DNA from: Streptomyces sp. TP-A0874
GTDB taxonomy: Bacteria > Actinomycetota > Actinomycetes > Streptomycetales > Streptomycetaceae
Assembly (NCBI RefSeq): GCF_001748085.1
Contig: NZ_BBZK01000008.1
Span: forward strand, 248,001-312,000
Length of the DNA: 64,000 nt
Direction: 5' to 3'
Positions 1 through 8,339 of the stretch are shown in pieces (position 1 is the stretch's first letter; each line of letters begins with the position of its first letter). The notes beneath the pieces were generated by a model, which ran no database searches, was not told the origin of the DNA, and saw only the letters and a program-made list of their open reading frames with translations. Made by a program: the position numbers and the translations under genes.

Positions 1-1
1 C

Positions 2-88
2 GTGGGGCGCGCCGAACGGCGACCGCAGTACGGCCAGGTGGGCCGGCCGGAGCTGTGCTACCGCTGGCTGAGCGGCGGCCGGCGCTGA
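2..88 (+). CDS. possible C-terminal end of an unidentified gene (5' part outside window)
   Basis: The frame starting at base 2 is open to a TGA at 86-88 and has G or C at the third position of about 26 of 28 codons, much higher than the other two forward frames. This pattern fits the tail of a rightward gene converging on pfkA. Only about 28 residues are visible, rich in Arg and Gly and ending LSGGRR, and I do not recognise them. Chance coding-like composition over so short a stretch cannot be excluded. Confidence 0.3.
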   Translation: MGRAERRPQYGQVGRPELCYRWLSGGRR

Positions 89-96
89 CGGCCGTT

Positions 97-132
97 CGAG
101 ACGCTACTTCGGCCGACCCACCGGTCGTCTCG
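97..132. terminator. weak hairpin between convergent genes
   Basis: CGAGACG at 97-103 pairs with CGTCTCG at 126-132 across a 22-nt loop. It lies just downstream of pfkA and of the partial rightward frame, where a bidirectional terminator is expected. The long loop makes this a weak candidate. Confidence 0.25.
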
Positions 133-196
133 CCGGCCGCTCCCGGCCCGGCCCGCCCCGGTGGCCCGGCCAAGGCGGGTGACGCGAAGGCGGAGG

Positions 197-1222
197 TCAG
201 AAGACCGACTCGGCCTCGCGCATCCGGCTCTCCGGCACCCGCTTCAGCTCGGTGACCGCCTCGGCCAGCGGCACCATCACGATCTCCGTGCCGCGGAGCG
301 CGGTCATCCTGCCGAACTCCCTGCGGTGGGCGGCCTCGACCGCCTGCCAGCCGAACCGAGTGGCCAGCACCCTGTCGTAGGCGGTGGGGGTGCCGCCGCG
401 CTGCACATGGCCGAGGATGACCGGCCTGGCCTCCTTGCCGAGCCGCTGCTCCAGTTCGCCGGCGAGCCGGTTGCCGATGCCGGCGAACCGCTCGTGGCCG
501 TACTGGTCGATGGCGCCCTTCTCGTAGGGCATGGTCCCCTCGGCCGGGTGGGCCCCCTCGGCGACGCAGACCACGGCGAACTTCTTGCCGCGGGCGAAGC
601 GCTCCCGGACCATCGCGCAGATGGCGTCCACCTGGAACGGCCGTTCGGGCAGGCAGATGGCGTGCGCGCCGCCGGCCATGCCCGACTCCAGCGCGATCCA
701 GCCGGCGTGACGTCCCATGACCTCCACGACCATCACCCGCTGGTGCGACTCCGCGGTCGTCTTCAACCGGTCGATGGCCTCAGTGGCGACACCGACGGCG
801 GTGTCGAAGCCGAAGGTCCGGTCGGTGGAGGAGATGTCGTTGTCGATGGTCTTGGGGACCCCCACCACCGGCATACCGGCGTCGGAGAGCATCCGGGCGG
901 CGGTGAGCGTGCCCTCGCCTCCGATCGGGATGAGGGCGTCCAGGCCGAGTTCGCGGCAGAGTTCCTCGGCGTTGTCAGTGGCCTCGCTCAGCCGGTCGCG
1001 CTCCAGGCGGGCCGATCCGAGGATCGTGCCGCCGCGGGCGAGGATGCCGCTCACGGCATCGAGGTCCAGTTTGCGGTAGCGGCGGTCGAGGAGCCCCTTG
1101 AAGCCGTCCTCGAATCCGATGACCTCGTCGCCGTGCCCGACCACCGCCCGGTGCACGACCGACCGGATCACCGCGTTCAGGCCCGGGCAGTCACCGCCCG
1201 CCGTGAGAACTCCGATGCGCAT
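197..1222 (-). CDS. pfkA: 6-phosphofructokinase, ATP-type actinomycete PfkA
   Basis: Phosphorylates fructose 6-phosphate to fructose 1,6-bisphosphate, the committed step of glycolysis. The 341-residue protein begins MRIGVLTAGGDCPGLNAVIR, the nucleotide-binding glycine loop. It carries IGGEGT (residues about 99-104) and PKTIDND with the catalytic Asp. Having Gly in the first motif but Lys in PKTIDND is the mixed state known for ATP-dependent actinomycete enzymes; PPi enzymes have Asp plus Lys. A longer in-frame extension exists, but the start at 1222 matches family length and has AGGAG about 10 nt upstream. It is divergent from pta-ackA-pyk across a 400-bp region. Streptomycetes usually have several pfkA paralogs, so this copy need not be the main one. 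Confidence 0.95.
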   Translation of the reverse strand: MRIGVLTAGGDCPGLNAVIRSVVHRAVVGHGDEVIGFEDGFKGLLDRRYRKLDLDAVSGILARGGTILGSARLERDRLSEATDNAEELCRELGLDALIPIGGEGTLTAARMLSDAGMPVVGVPKTIDNDISSTDRTFGFDTAVGVATEAIDRLKTTAESHQRVMVVEVMGRHAGWIALESGMAGGAHAICLPERPFQVDAICAMVRERFARGKKFAVVCVAEGAHPAEGTMPYEKGAIDQYGHERFAGIGNRLAGELEQRLGKEARPVILGHVQRGGTPTAYDRVLATRFGWQAVEAAHRREFGRMTALRGTEIVMVPLAEAVTELKRVPESRMREAESVF

Positions 1223-1621
1223 GCTGCTGTGTCTCCTGCTGCTTGTGGGTGGTGTCCCCATGCCGGAAGGTGGGGGAGGTGAGCTTGGCCGACCTGATTG
1301 TTCCACGGTCGGTACGCCGCCCGCCTTCCGTTCCATCCAGCGGACCACCGGTGCCGCACCGGGCGCGGTCGCCCCGTCGCGACGCCCCGGCATCTCCGCC
1401 GACCCTGGGACGGAAGCCCTGGTGAGAGCGGTGGGCGACGTCCGTCCTCCGTAGGATCGCTCTTCCCGGACGCCCCGCGCGGACCTGCCGGACAGCACGG
1501 GACGGCCCTCGGCTACTCACCCAGGTACTGTCAAGAGGTACCTCTTTCGATCTGATTCTGGTAATCGCCAGACAGAAGCGAACCTCCGATCGGTCGAGTG
1601 AGCGAGGAACGGAGAGCCCGG
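1223..1621. other. divergent promoter region, pfkA / pta
   Basis: No convincing gene lies in these 399 bases, and the longer reading frames here are extensions or shadows of pfkA. The stretch must hold promoters for leftward pfkA and rightward pta-ackA. The clearest element is a perfect 14-bp palindrome at 1533-1546. I could not assign unambiguous -35/-10 pairs. Confidence 0.6.
1533..1546. promoter_or_regulatory. perfect 14-bp palindrome, candidate operator of pta-ackA
   Basis: AAGAGGTACCTCTT is a perfect dyad about 75 bp upstream of the pta start, in a relatively AT-rich patch. A 14-bp perfect palindrome in the promoter zone is what a dimeric repressor or activator site looks like. I do not recognise the cognate regulator. 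Confidence 0.4.
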
Positions 1622-3724
1622 GTGACCCGCACCGTGTACGTGACCGGTATCGACCGCGGCGACGGCCGCCAGGTGGTCGATCTGGGCGTGATGGAGCTGC
1701 TGACGAGACACGTCGACCGGGTGGGGGTGTTCCGCCCGCTGATGCACGAGGACGGCCCGGACCGGCTCTACGAACTCCTGCGCGCACGCTACCGGCTCTC
1801 CCAGCCCGCCGACACCGTCTACGGCCTCGGCTACCACGAGGCAGCGTCGGTGCAGGCGGAGCGGGGCACCGAGGAGCTGGTCTCCCGGCTCGTCGACCGC
1901 TTCCACCGGGTCGCGCCGGAGTACGAGGCGATGCTGGTGCTGGGCACCGACTACGCCGACACCAACCTCCCCGCCGAACTCGCCCTCAACGCCCGGCTGG
2001 CGAACGAGCTCGGGGCGTCGGTGCTCGGCGTGGTGGGCGGCCAGGGGCAGACCGCCGAGTCGGTGCGGGCCGAGGTGCACAACGCCTACGCCGCCTTCGA
2101 GTCACTGGGCTGCGACGTGGTCGCGATGGTCGCCAACCGGATCGCGCCCGCCGACCGGCAGGAGGTCTCGGCGGGGCTGGCCCCGCGCCTGCCGGTGCCC
2201 TGCTACGTACTGCCGGAGGACGCCTCGCTGTCCGCCCCCACCGTGCAGCAGGTCGCGCACGCCCTGGGTGCGGAGGTGGTGCTGGGCCACCCCGCCGGAC
2301 TCGCCCGTGATGCCCGGGACTTCGTCTTCGGCGGGGCCATGCTCCCGACGTTCCTCTCCGCACTGACGGAAGGCTGCCTGGTGGTGACGCCCGGGGACCG
2401 GGCCGACCTGATCATCGGCGCGCTGGCCGCGCACGCCGCCGGCACCCCGCCGATCGCCGGCATCCTGCTCACCCTCGGCCAGCGGCCGGCGGCCGACGTC
2501 ATGACGCTCGCCTCTCGGCTGGCTCCGGGCACCCCCGTGCTCTCCGTCCCGGGGCTGAGTTTCCCGACCGCGGGTCAACTGTTCGCGCTGGAGGGCAAGC
2601 TGAACGCCTCCTCCCCCCGGAAGGTGGAGACCGCCCTCGGCCTCTTCGAACGCCATGTCGACACCGCCGAGCTGACCGACCGCGTCTCGGTGGCCCGCTC
2701 CAGCCGCGTCACCCCGATGATGTTCGAACACTCCCTGGTGGAGCGCTCGCGGGCCAGCCGGCGCCGCATCGTGCTGCCGGAGGGGTCCGAGGAGCGGGTG
2801 CTGCGCGCGGCCGACGTGCTGTTGCGCCGCGACGTCTGCGACCTCGTCCTGCTGGGCGGTGAGGATGCCGTCCGCCGCCGCGCGCTGGAACTCAACATCG
2901 AGCTGGACGGCGCCCAGCTCGTCGATCCGCAGAACTCCCCGCTCCGGGAGCGCTTCGCCGAGGAGTACGCCCGGCTCCGGGCGCACCGGGGGATGACCGA
3001 GGAACTGGCCTACGACGTCGTCGCCGACCCCAACTACTTCGGCACCCTGATGGTCCGGGAGGGGCTCGCCGACGGCATGGTCTCCGGCGCGATGCACTCC
3101 ACCGCCGCCACGATCCGCCCCGCTTTCGAGGTCATCCGGACCGCGGAGGGCGCCGAGATCGTCAGCTCGGTGTTCTTCATGTGCCTGGCGGACCGGGTGC
3201 TGGTCTACGGGGACTGCGCGGTGAACCCCGACCCCAACGCCGAGCAGCTCGCGGACATCGCCGTCCGGTCCGCCGAGACCGCCACCACCTTCGGGGTTGA
3301 GCCGCGGATCGCGATGCTGTCGTACTCCACCGGCACCTCCGGCTCCGGCGCCGAGGTCGACAAGGTGCGCAGAGCCACCGAACTCGTGCGCGAGCGCTGC
3401 CCCGAGCTGCTCGTCGAGGGGCCGATCCAGTACGACGCGGCCGTCGACGCGGCCGTCGCCCGGACCAAGCTGCCGGACTCCGAGGTGGCGGGGCGGGCCA
3501 CCGTGCTGATCTTCCCGGACCTGAACACCGGCAACAACACCTACAAGGCCGTCCAGCGCTCGGCCGGCGCAGTCGCCGTGGGGCCGGTGCTGCAGGGCCT
3601 GCGCAAGCCGGTCAACGACCTCTCCCGCGGGGCGCTGGTGCAGGACATCGTGAACACCGTCGCGATCACCGCCGTCCAGGCCCAGGACGGGAGCAGCACA
3701 CACCAGAAGGAGCCCCGACAGTGA
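1622..3724 (+). CDS. pta: phosphate acetyltransferase, long two-domain form
   Basis: Interconverts acetyl-CoA and acetyl phosphate; with the next gene it forms the Pta-AckA acetate/ATP pathway. About 700 residues. The N-terminal part resembles the P-loop/DRTGG regulatory domain of long Pta proteins (start TRTVYVTGIDRGDGRQ). The C-terminal half is the PTA_PTB catalytic domain, with LPEGSEERVLRAAD and the late NPDPNAEQLADIA and STGTSGSGAEVDKV segments. An ATG-like start at 1598 is possible, but the GTG at 1622 places the conserved TRTVYVTG segment at the N-terminus and is preceded by an AACGGAG-like ribosome site. The stop overlaps the ackA start by 4 bp (GTGA), so translation is probably coupled. 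Confidence 0.95.
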   Translation: MTRTVYVTGIDRGDGRQVVDLGVMELLTRHVDRVGVFRPLMHEDGPDRLYELLRARYRLSQPADTVYGLGYHEAASVQAERGTEELVSRLVDRFHRVAPEYEAMLVLGTDYADTNLPAELALNARLANELGASVLGVVGGQGQTAESVRAEVHNAYAAFESLGCDVVAMVANRIAPADRQEVSAGLAPRLPVPCYVLPEDASLSAPTVQQVAHALGAEVVLGHPAGLARDARDFVFGGAMLPTFLSALTEGCLVVTPGDRADLIIGALAAHAAGTPPIAGILLTLGQRPAADVMTLASRLAPGTPVLSVPGLSFPTAGQLFALEGKLNASSPRKVETALGLFERHVDTAELTDRVSVARSSRVTPMMFEHSLVERSRASRRRIVLPEGSEERVLRAADVLLRRDVCDLVLLGGEDAVRRRALELNIELDGAQLVDPQNSPLRERFAEEYARLRAHRGMTEELAYDVVADPNYFGTLMVREGLADGMVSGAMHSTAATIRPAFEVIRTAEGAEIVSSVFFMCLADRVLVYGDCAVNPDPNAEQLADIAVRSAETATTFGVEPRIAMLSYSTGTSGSGAEVDKVRRATELVRERCPELLVEGPIQYDAAVDAAVARTKLPDSEVAGRATVLIFPDLNTGNNTYKAVQRSAGAVAVGPVLQGLRKPVNDLSRGALVQDIVNTVAITAVQAQDGSSTHQKEPRQ

Positions 3725-4935
3725 CCACCGACCCAGCCGCCGGCGACGCGGACGACCGCGGCCGGCCGGCCCCCCGGGAGCCGGAGCGGGCGGACGCCTC
3801 ACAGGTGCTGGTGCTGAACTCCGGCTCCTCCTCGGTCAAGTACCGACTGCTCGACATGGCCGACGGCTCCCGCCTCGCCTCCGGGCTGGTCGAGCGGATC
3901 GGTGAGGGACCGGTGGCCGACCACGCCGCGGCGCTGCGGCAGGTCGCCGAGGAGCTCGACGCCCGGCACCTGGGACTGGACTCCCCTCGGCTCGCCGCGG
4001 TGGGCCACCGGGTGGTGCACGGCGGGAGGCGGTTCACCGAGCCCACGCTCATCACCGACGAGGTGGTCACCGGGATCGAGGAGCTGGTGCCGCTGGCCCC
4101 GCTGCACAACCCGGCGAACCTGGCCGGCATCAGGGTGGCCCGCGCGCTGCGCCCGGACCTGCCTCAGGTGGCGGTCTTCGACACCGCGTTCCACTCCACG
4201 ATTCCCGAGCACGCCGCCCGGTACGCCATCGACACCCGGGTGGCCGAGGCGCACGGGGTGCGCCGGTACGGTTTCCACGGCACCTCGCACGCCTATGTCT
4301 CGCGCTCCACCGCCGAGTTGCTGGGCAGGGAGGTCGCGGAGACCAACACCATCGTCCTGCACCTCGGCAACGGGGCCAGCGCCTCCGCCGTCCGGGGCGG
4401 GGTGTGCGTGGACACCTCGATGGGCCTGACCCCGCTGGAGGGGCTGGTGATGGGGACCCGGTCGGGCGATGTCGACCCGGCGGTGGTCTTCCATCTGGCC
4501 CGGGTGGGAGGAATGTCCAACGATGAGATCGACACCCTGCTCAACAAGCGCAGCGGGCTCCTCGGGCTCTGCGGCGACAACGACATGCGGGAGATCGGCC
4601 GCCGGATGGCGGACGGTGACGGCGCCGCCCGCCTCGCCTTCGACGTCTACGTCCACCGGCTGCGGAAGTACGTGGGCGCCTACACCGCCGTGCTGGGGCG
4701 GGTGGACGCCGTCGCCTTCACCGCCGGGGTCGGCGAGAACTCCACGGCGGTGCGGCAGGCCGCGCTGGACGGCCTGCGGGGGCTCGGCATCGAGATCGAC
4801 CCGGTGCGCAACGCGGTGCGCGGCACCGGCGCCCGGATCGTCTCCACGGCGGACAGCCCGGTCGTGGTCGCGGTGGTGCCGACCGACGAGGAGCTGGAGA
4901 TCGCGCGCCAGACCCACACGCTGATCCGCTCCTGA
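3721..4935 (+). CDS. ackA: acetate kinase
   Basis: Converts acetyl phosphate and ADP to acetate and ATP, or the reverse. The 404-residue protein has the ASKHA signature VLVLNSGSSSVKYRLLD after an acidic N-terminal extension of about 30 residues. It also has the substrate-loop motif YGFHGTSHAYVS, LHLGNGASASAV and the C-terminal FTAGVGENS adenosine motif. The GTG start overlaps pta by 4 bp. An alternative start nearer VLVLNS would give the more usual length of just under 400. pyk follows 55 bp downstream with its own promoter. Confidence 0.95.
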   Translation: MTTDPAAGDADDRGRPAPREPERADASQVLVLNSGSSSVKYRLLDMADGSRLASGLVERIGEGPVADHAAALRQVAEELDARHLGLDSPRLAAVGHRVVHGGRRFTEPTLITDEVVTGIEELVPLAPLHNPANLAGIRVARALRPDLPQVAVFDTAFHSTIPEHAARYAIDTRVAEAHGVRRYGFHGTSHAYVSRSTAELLGREVAETNTIVLHLGNGASASAVRGGVCVDTSMGLTPLEGLVMGTRSGDVDPAVVFHLARVGGMSNDEIDTLLNKRSGLLGLCGDNDMREIGRRMADGDGAARLAFDVYVHRLRKYVGAYTAVLGRVDAVAFTAGVGENSTAVRQAALDGLRGLGIEIDPVRNAVRGTGARIVSTADSPVVVAVVPTDEELEIARQTHTLIRS

Positions 4936-4978
4936 CCACCGTTCGCCGACAGGAATATTCCGCTTCGAAACAAACCGT

Positions 4979-4984
4979 TAGGAT
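4979..4984 (+). promoter_or_regulatory. -10 element of a leaderless pyk promoter
   Basis: TAGGAT lies 6 nt before the pyk ATG, so transcription should start at or next to the A of ATG. No Shine-Dalgarno sequence precedes the start, which supports a leaderless mRNA. A 10-bp palindrome, GGAATATTCC at 4952-4961, sits over the expected -35 position and could be a regulator site. Confidence 0.5.
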
Positions 4985-4990
4985 CGCCCT

Positions 4991-6424
4991 ATGCGCCGTT
5001 CCAAAATCGTCTGCACCCTGGGCCCAGCCGTCGACTCCTACGAACAGCTCAAAGCGCTGATCGAGGCCGGTATGAACGTGGCCCGCTTCAACATGAGCCA
5101 CGGGAGCCACGCGGAGCACGAAGAGCGCTACCACCGGCTGCGGAAGGCCACCGAGGAGAGCGGGCGCGCCGTCGGCGTCCTCGCCGACCTCCAGGGGCCG
5201 AAGATCCGGCTGGAGACCTTCGTCGACGGGCCGGTGGAGCTCGTCCGCGGCGACGAGTTCACCATCACCACCGAGGAGGTGGCCGGCGACAAGTCGATCT
5301 GCGGCACCACCTACAAGGGGCTGCCGGCCGACGTCTCCAAGGGCGAGTCCATCCTGATCAACGACGGCGCGGTCGCCCTCCAGGTCACCGAGGTGGACGG
5401 CCCCCGGGTACGGTGCATCGTCATCGAGGGCGGGGTGATCTCCGACCACAAGGGCATCAACCTGCCGGGCGTCGCGGTGAACGTTCCGGCGCTCTCCGAG
5501 AAGGACGTCGAGGACCTGCGGTTCGCCCTGCGGCTCGGCTGCGACATGGTCGCCCTCTCCTTCGTGCGGGACGCCGCCGACATCCGGGACGTGCACCGGG
5601 TCATGGACGAGGTCGGCCGACACGTCCCGGTGATCGCCAAGGTGGAGAAGCCGCAGGCGGTGGCCAACATGGAGGACGTCGTCGCGGCGTTCGACGGGGT
5701 GATGGTGGCCCGCGGCGACCTGGCGGTGGAGTACCCGCTGGAGAAGGTCCCGATGGTGCAGAAGCGGCTGATCGACATGTGCCGGCGGAACGCCAAACCC
5801 GTGATCGTGGCGACCCAGATGATGGAATCCATGATCAATTCCTCGCGCCCCACCCGCGCCGAGGCCTCCGACGTGGCCAACGCCATCCTGGACGGCGCGG
5901 ACGCCGTGATGCTCTCCGCCGAGTCCTCGGTCGGCAAGTACCCGATGGAGACGGTCAAGACGATGTCGCGGATCGTCAAGGCGGCCGAGCAGGAGCTGCT
6001 GTCCCGGGGGCTCCAGCCGCTGGTGCCCGGCAAGAAGCCGCGTACGCAGGGCGGTTCGGTGGCGCGGGCCGCCGCCGAGATCGCCGACTTCCTGGGCGCC
6101 ACCACCCTCATCGCCTTCACCAAGTCCGGAGACACCGCGCGCCGGCTCTCCCGGTACCGCGCACAGCAGCCGATCCTGGCGTTCACCACCGACCAGTCCA
6201 CCAGGAACCAGTTGGCGTTGAGCTGGGGCGTGGAGACGTTCGTGGTGCCCCACGTCGACAACACCGACGCGATGGTCGACCTCGTCGACGCGGAGCTGCT
6301 GAAGCTGCACCGCTACACCCGGGGCGAGACCATGATCATCACAGCGGGTTCACCACCCGGCGTGCCCGGCACCACCAACATGGTCCGCGTCCACCACCTC
6401 GGCGGCGAGGACGGGGGCTCCTGA
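4991..6424 (+). CDS. pyk: pyruvate kinase
   Basis: Transfers phosphate from phosphoenolpyruvate to ADP, giving pyruvate and ATP. The 477-residue protein shows the complete fold. N-terminal RRSKIVCTLGPAVDS and NVARFNMSHG are present. The active-site Lys-Glu segment is VIAKVEKPQAV, the Mg-binding segment MVARGDLAVEYPLEKV, and the signature QMMESMINSSRPTRAEASDV. The C-terminal domain that binds allosteric effectors follows. The gene lies 55 bp downstream of ackA but has its own leaderless-type promoter. It is followed by a strong bidirectional terminator. Streptomycetes commonly have two pyk genes. Confidence 0.97.
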   Translation: MRRSKIVCTLGPAVDSYEQLKALIEAGMNVARFNMSHGSHAEHEERYHRLRKATEESGRAVGVLADLQGPKIRLETFVDGPVELVRGDEFTITTEEVAGDKSICGTTYKGLPADVSKGESILINDGAVALQVTEVDGPRVRCIVIEGGVISDHKGINLPGVAVNVPALSEKDVEDLRFALRLGCDMVALSFVRDAADIRDVHRVMDEVGRHVPVIAKVEKPQAVANMEDVVAAFDGVMVARGDLAVEYPLEKVPMVQKRLIDMCRRNAKPVIVATQMMESMINSSRPTRAEASDVANAILDGADAVMLSAESSVGKYPMETVKTMSRIVKAAEQELLSRGLQPLVPGKKPRTQGGSVARAAAEIADFLGATTLIAFTKSGDTARRLSRYRAQQPILAFTTDQSTRNQLALSWGVETFVVPHVDNTDAMVDLVDAELLKLHRYTRGETMIITAGSPPGVPGTTNMVRVHHLGGEDGGS

Positions 6425-6429
6425 CCCGG

Positions 6430-6460
6430 CAGCGGGCCGCGGTCTCCACGCGGCCCGCTG
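6430..6460. terminator. bidirectional terminator, pyk / exported-protein gene
   Basis: A perfect 12-bp stem, CAGCGGGCCGCG at 6430-6441 with CGCGGCCCGCTG at 6449-6460, closes a 7-nt loop. It sits between two convergent genes. There is no U-tract, as is usual for Streptomyces terminators. Confidence 0.75.
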
Positions 6461-6469
6461 TCCGGCCGG

Positions 6470-7699
6470 TCAGTCCCGGGTCTGGTGCAGGTGCATGCCG
6501 GGCATGGTGAGCTCGCCGCCGAACTGACCGGCCTGGACGACCTCCACGTTGGTGAAGAAGACCTCCGGGATGTTCAGCGGAGGGGGGCTCGTGGGGCTGA
6601 AGGTGATCGGCACGATCCCGAGCAGGTTGCCCTTCAACTGCTCGGTGTACATCGTCACCGTGCCGTTGCGGAAGGTCGAGGTGGTGCCCGCACCGGCCTC
6701 CACGTGCGTCGTGGTGCCGTCCGGCCCCTCCACCAGTTGGTGGAGGTCCCTGATGTCGATCCCGGAGGCGGTGAACTTCAGGACGTCCTTGACCTCACCG
6801 CTGTAGGTCTTGACCTTGACGATGCCCTTGTAGTCCAGGCCGTGCAGGGTCAGTTTGGTGGAGTGCAGCCGCCAGGGGGCGTCCGGGAAGAGGCTGCCGC
6901 TGGGCGGCGTCTCGAGTTCGGCGTTCTTCAACGCCTCGGCGTCGTACTCGGGGCAGGGGAACGGCTCCAGACCGCCGTCCTTCTCCCGCTCCTCGGCCGA
7001 GGCGGGCTCCTTCTGCTTCTCCGCGGCCTTCCCGGCCGGCTTCCCGGAGTCCTCGGTGCTGCTGGCGTCCTTGCCGGAGCCTTCCTCGGTGGAGCCACCG
7101 CCGGTGGTCGCCCCGCGCGCCGGCTCGCTCTCCTGCCCCGAGGAGCCGCTGTCGGGAGCGGTGGGGCTGGCCTCCGGCTCCGGCGCCTCCGCCGCACCCC
7201 CGCCCAGCAGTTCCTTGAGCTTCTCGCCCAACCCGAGGGGGTCCAGCGGGTTCCGCGTCTTGTTGGGGGACGGGCTGGGCTCGGCGGGCTCCGGCGCGGC
7301 CGGCTGCTCCGTCCGGTCCGTGCCGGTCCCCGGGCCGGGGGAGGGCTTGGCGGGCTTCCGCGGTGCGGGGCGACCGCCACCGGACTCGCCGTCCTCCTGG
7401 TCCTCGCCGTCCTTCTCGCCCTTGTCCTCCTTCTTCTCCGCGTCCGGCTCGCCCTCGTCGGGGCGGGTCACACACGGACCGGGTTTGAAGGGGCCTTTGA
7501 TCTGCGGGTCCGCCTGGGCGAGCTGCGGCGTGAGCCCCATGGCCATCAGGACGGCGGTCGGCATCGCGGCCAGGGCCATCGCCTTCCCGGCCGGCATCTG
7601 CATCCTGGCCAGCATCGACTTCCGTGCGGCCGCGTGCCGCCCCCTGGACCCTGATCGGCGGTGGTCCTCACCCTCCTGCTGAGCTTCATCACACCGCAC
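6470..7699 (-). CDS. exported protein with acidic low-complexity middle and C-terminal domain of unknown function
   Basis: About 409 residues from a GTG that overlaps the end of the DUF6114 gene. A hydrophobic stretch MALAAMPTAVLMAMGL... followed by AQA near residues 35-56 looks like a signal peptide with a cleavage site. Residues about 75-290 are low complexity, rich in Glu, Lys, Pro, Gly and Ser. The last 130 residues form a folded domain with many short beta-like segments, including APWRLHSTKLTLHGLDYKG and IPEVFFTNVEVVQAGQFGG. It is third in an operon with DUF6230 and DUF6114 genes. Relatives are sometimes labelled hydrogenase expression protein HypF, which nothing here supports. The start is uncertain: an ATG at 7711 and an internal ATG before the signal are alternatives. 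Function unknown. Confidence 0.75.
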   Translation of the reverse strand: MRCDEAQQEGEDHRRSGSRGRHAAARKSMLARMQMPAGKAMALAAMPTAVLMAMGLTPQLAQADPQIKGPFKPGPCVTRPDEGEPDAEKKEDKGEKDGEDQEDGESGGGRPAPRKPAKPSPGPGTGTDRTEQPAAPEPAEPSPSPNKTRNPLDPLGLGEKLKELLGGGAAEAPEPEASPTAPDSGSSGQESEPARGATTGGGSTEEGSGKDASSTEDSGKPAGKAAEKQKEPASAEEREKDGGLEPFPCPEYDAEALKNAELETPPSGSLFPDAPWRLHSTKLTLHGLDYKGIVKVKTYSGEVKDVLKFTASGIDIRDLHQLVEGPDGTTTHVEAGAGTTSTFRNGTVTMYTEQLKGNLLGIVPITFSPTSPPPLNIPEVFFTNVEVVQAGQFGGELTMPGMHLHQTRD

Positions 7700-8225
7700 G
7701 GTGCCTCCCATCCGTGGAATCGTCGTCCGACACGGCCGCCGCCGCGGTCGGTTCACGCGCGGCCGCCACGTCGTCCTCCGGCAGCGGCTCCGGCTCTTCC
7801 TCCCCCTCGCCGTCGACCCGTTCGGCCGGGACGGTGCCCGGCGCCCAGGCGACCGCCATGCCGCCGCCGATCAGCGCCAGCAGGCAACCGAGGCCGAAGC
7901 CCCCGAAGTTGGACACCACCAGTGACACGATGGCCAGCAGAATCGCGGCGACTCCGGCGAAGACCCTGGCGACGGCCTGGAACCACATGGTCAGACCGAG
8001 GACGATCAGCAGTACGCCGATGACCAACGAGGCCGATCCCGCGGTGGTGGCGATCCGCAGGGTCACCTGGCTCACGGTGAGGTTGGCATACGGGAAGTAC
8101 GCGATCGGCAGCCCGGCCAGCAACGTCAGCAGCCCTGCCCAGAAGGGACGCTGCCAGCGCCACATCTGGAAGGACTGGCGCCAGTGGCTGAAGCGGTCAC
8201 GCGCCCCCGGCGACTCGGCACTCAT
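7689..8225 (-). CDS. DUF6114 family membrane protein
   Basis: The 178-residue protein starts MSAESPGARDRFSHWRQ, with AGGGAG about 9 nt upstream; a longer extension lacks such a site. After a cytoplasmic, aromatic-rich N-terminus there are about four closely packed hydrophobic segments (residues about 25-125): PFWAGLLTLLAGLPIAYF, the TTAGSASLVIGVLLIVLGL region, and two more. The C-terminal tail of about 45 residues is acidic and Ala-rich. The family is common in streptomycetes beside DUF6230 genes; no activity is known to me. Its stop overlaps the next gene by 11 bp, so the two products are likely made together. A membrane partner for the two exported neighbours is a reasonable inference. Confidence 0.85.
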   Translation of the reverse strand: MSAESPGARDRFSHWRQSFQMWRWQRPFWAGLLTLLAGLPIAYFPYANLTVSQVTLRIATTAGSASLVIGVLLIVLGLTMWFQAVARVFAGVAAILLAIVSLVVSNFGGFGLGCLLALIGGGMAVAWAPGTVPAERVDGEGEEEPEPLPEDDVAAAREPTAAAAVSDDDSTDGRHRAV

Positions 8226-8339
8226 CGAAAACAGCTCCCTGGGGCTGGCGATCTGGACGATCGGAAGTTGTTCACTACGGATTTCCGATCGGGGCGGGGG
8301 ACGGAAGGTCCCCTCCCCCACCCCTCTCGGGTCAGTGCG

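Noticed and set aside
6470..7699. HypF (hydrogenase maturation) identity for the acidic exported protein
   Set aside because: No acylphosphatase, zinc-finger or carbamoyltransferase motifs; the protein has a signal peptide and low-complexity linker.
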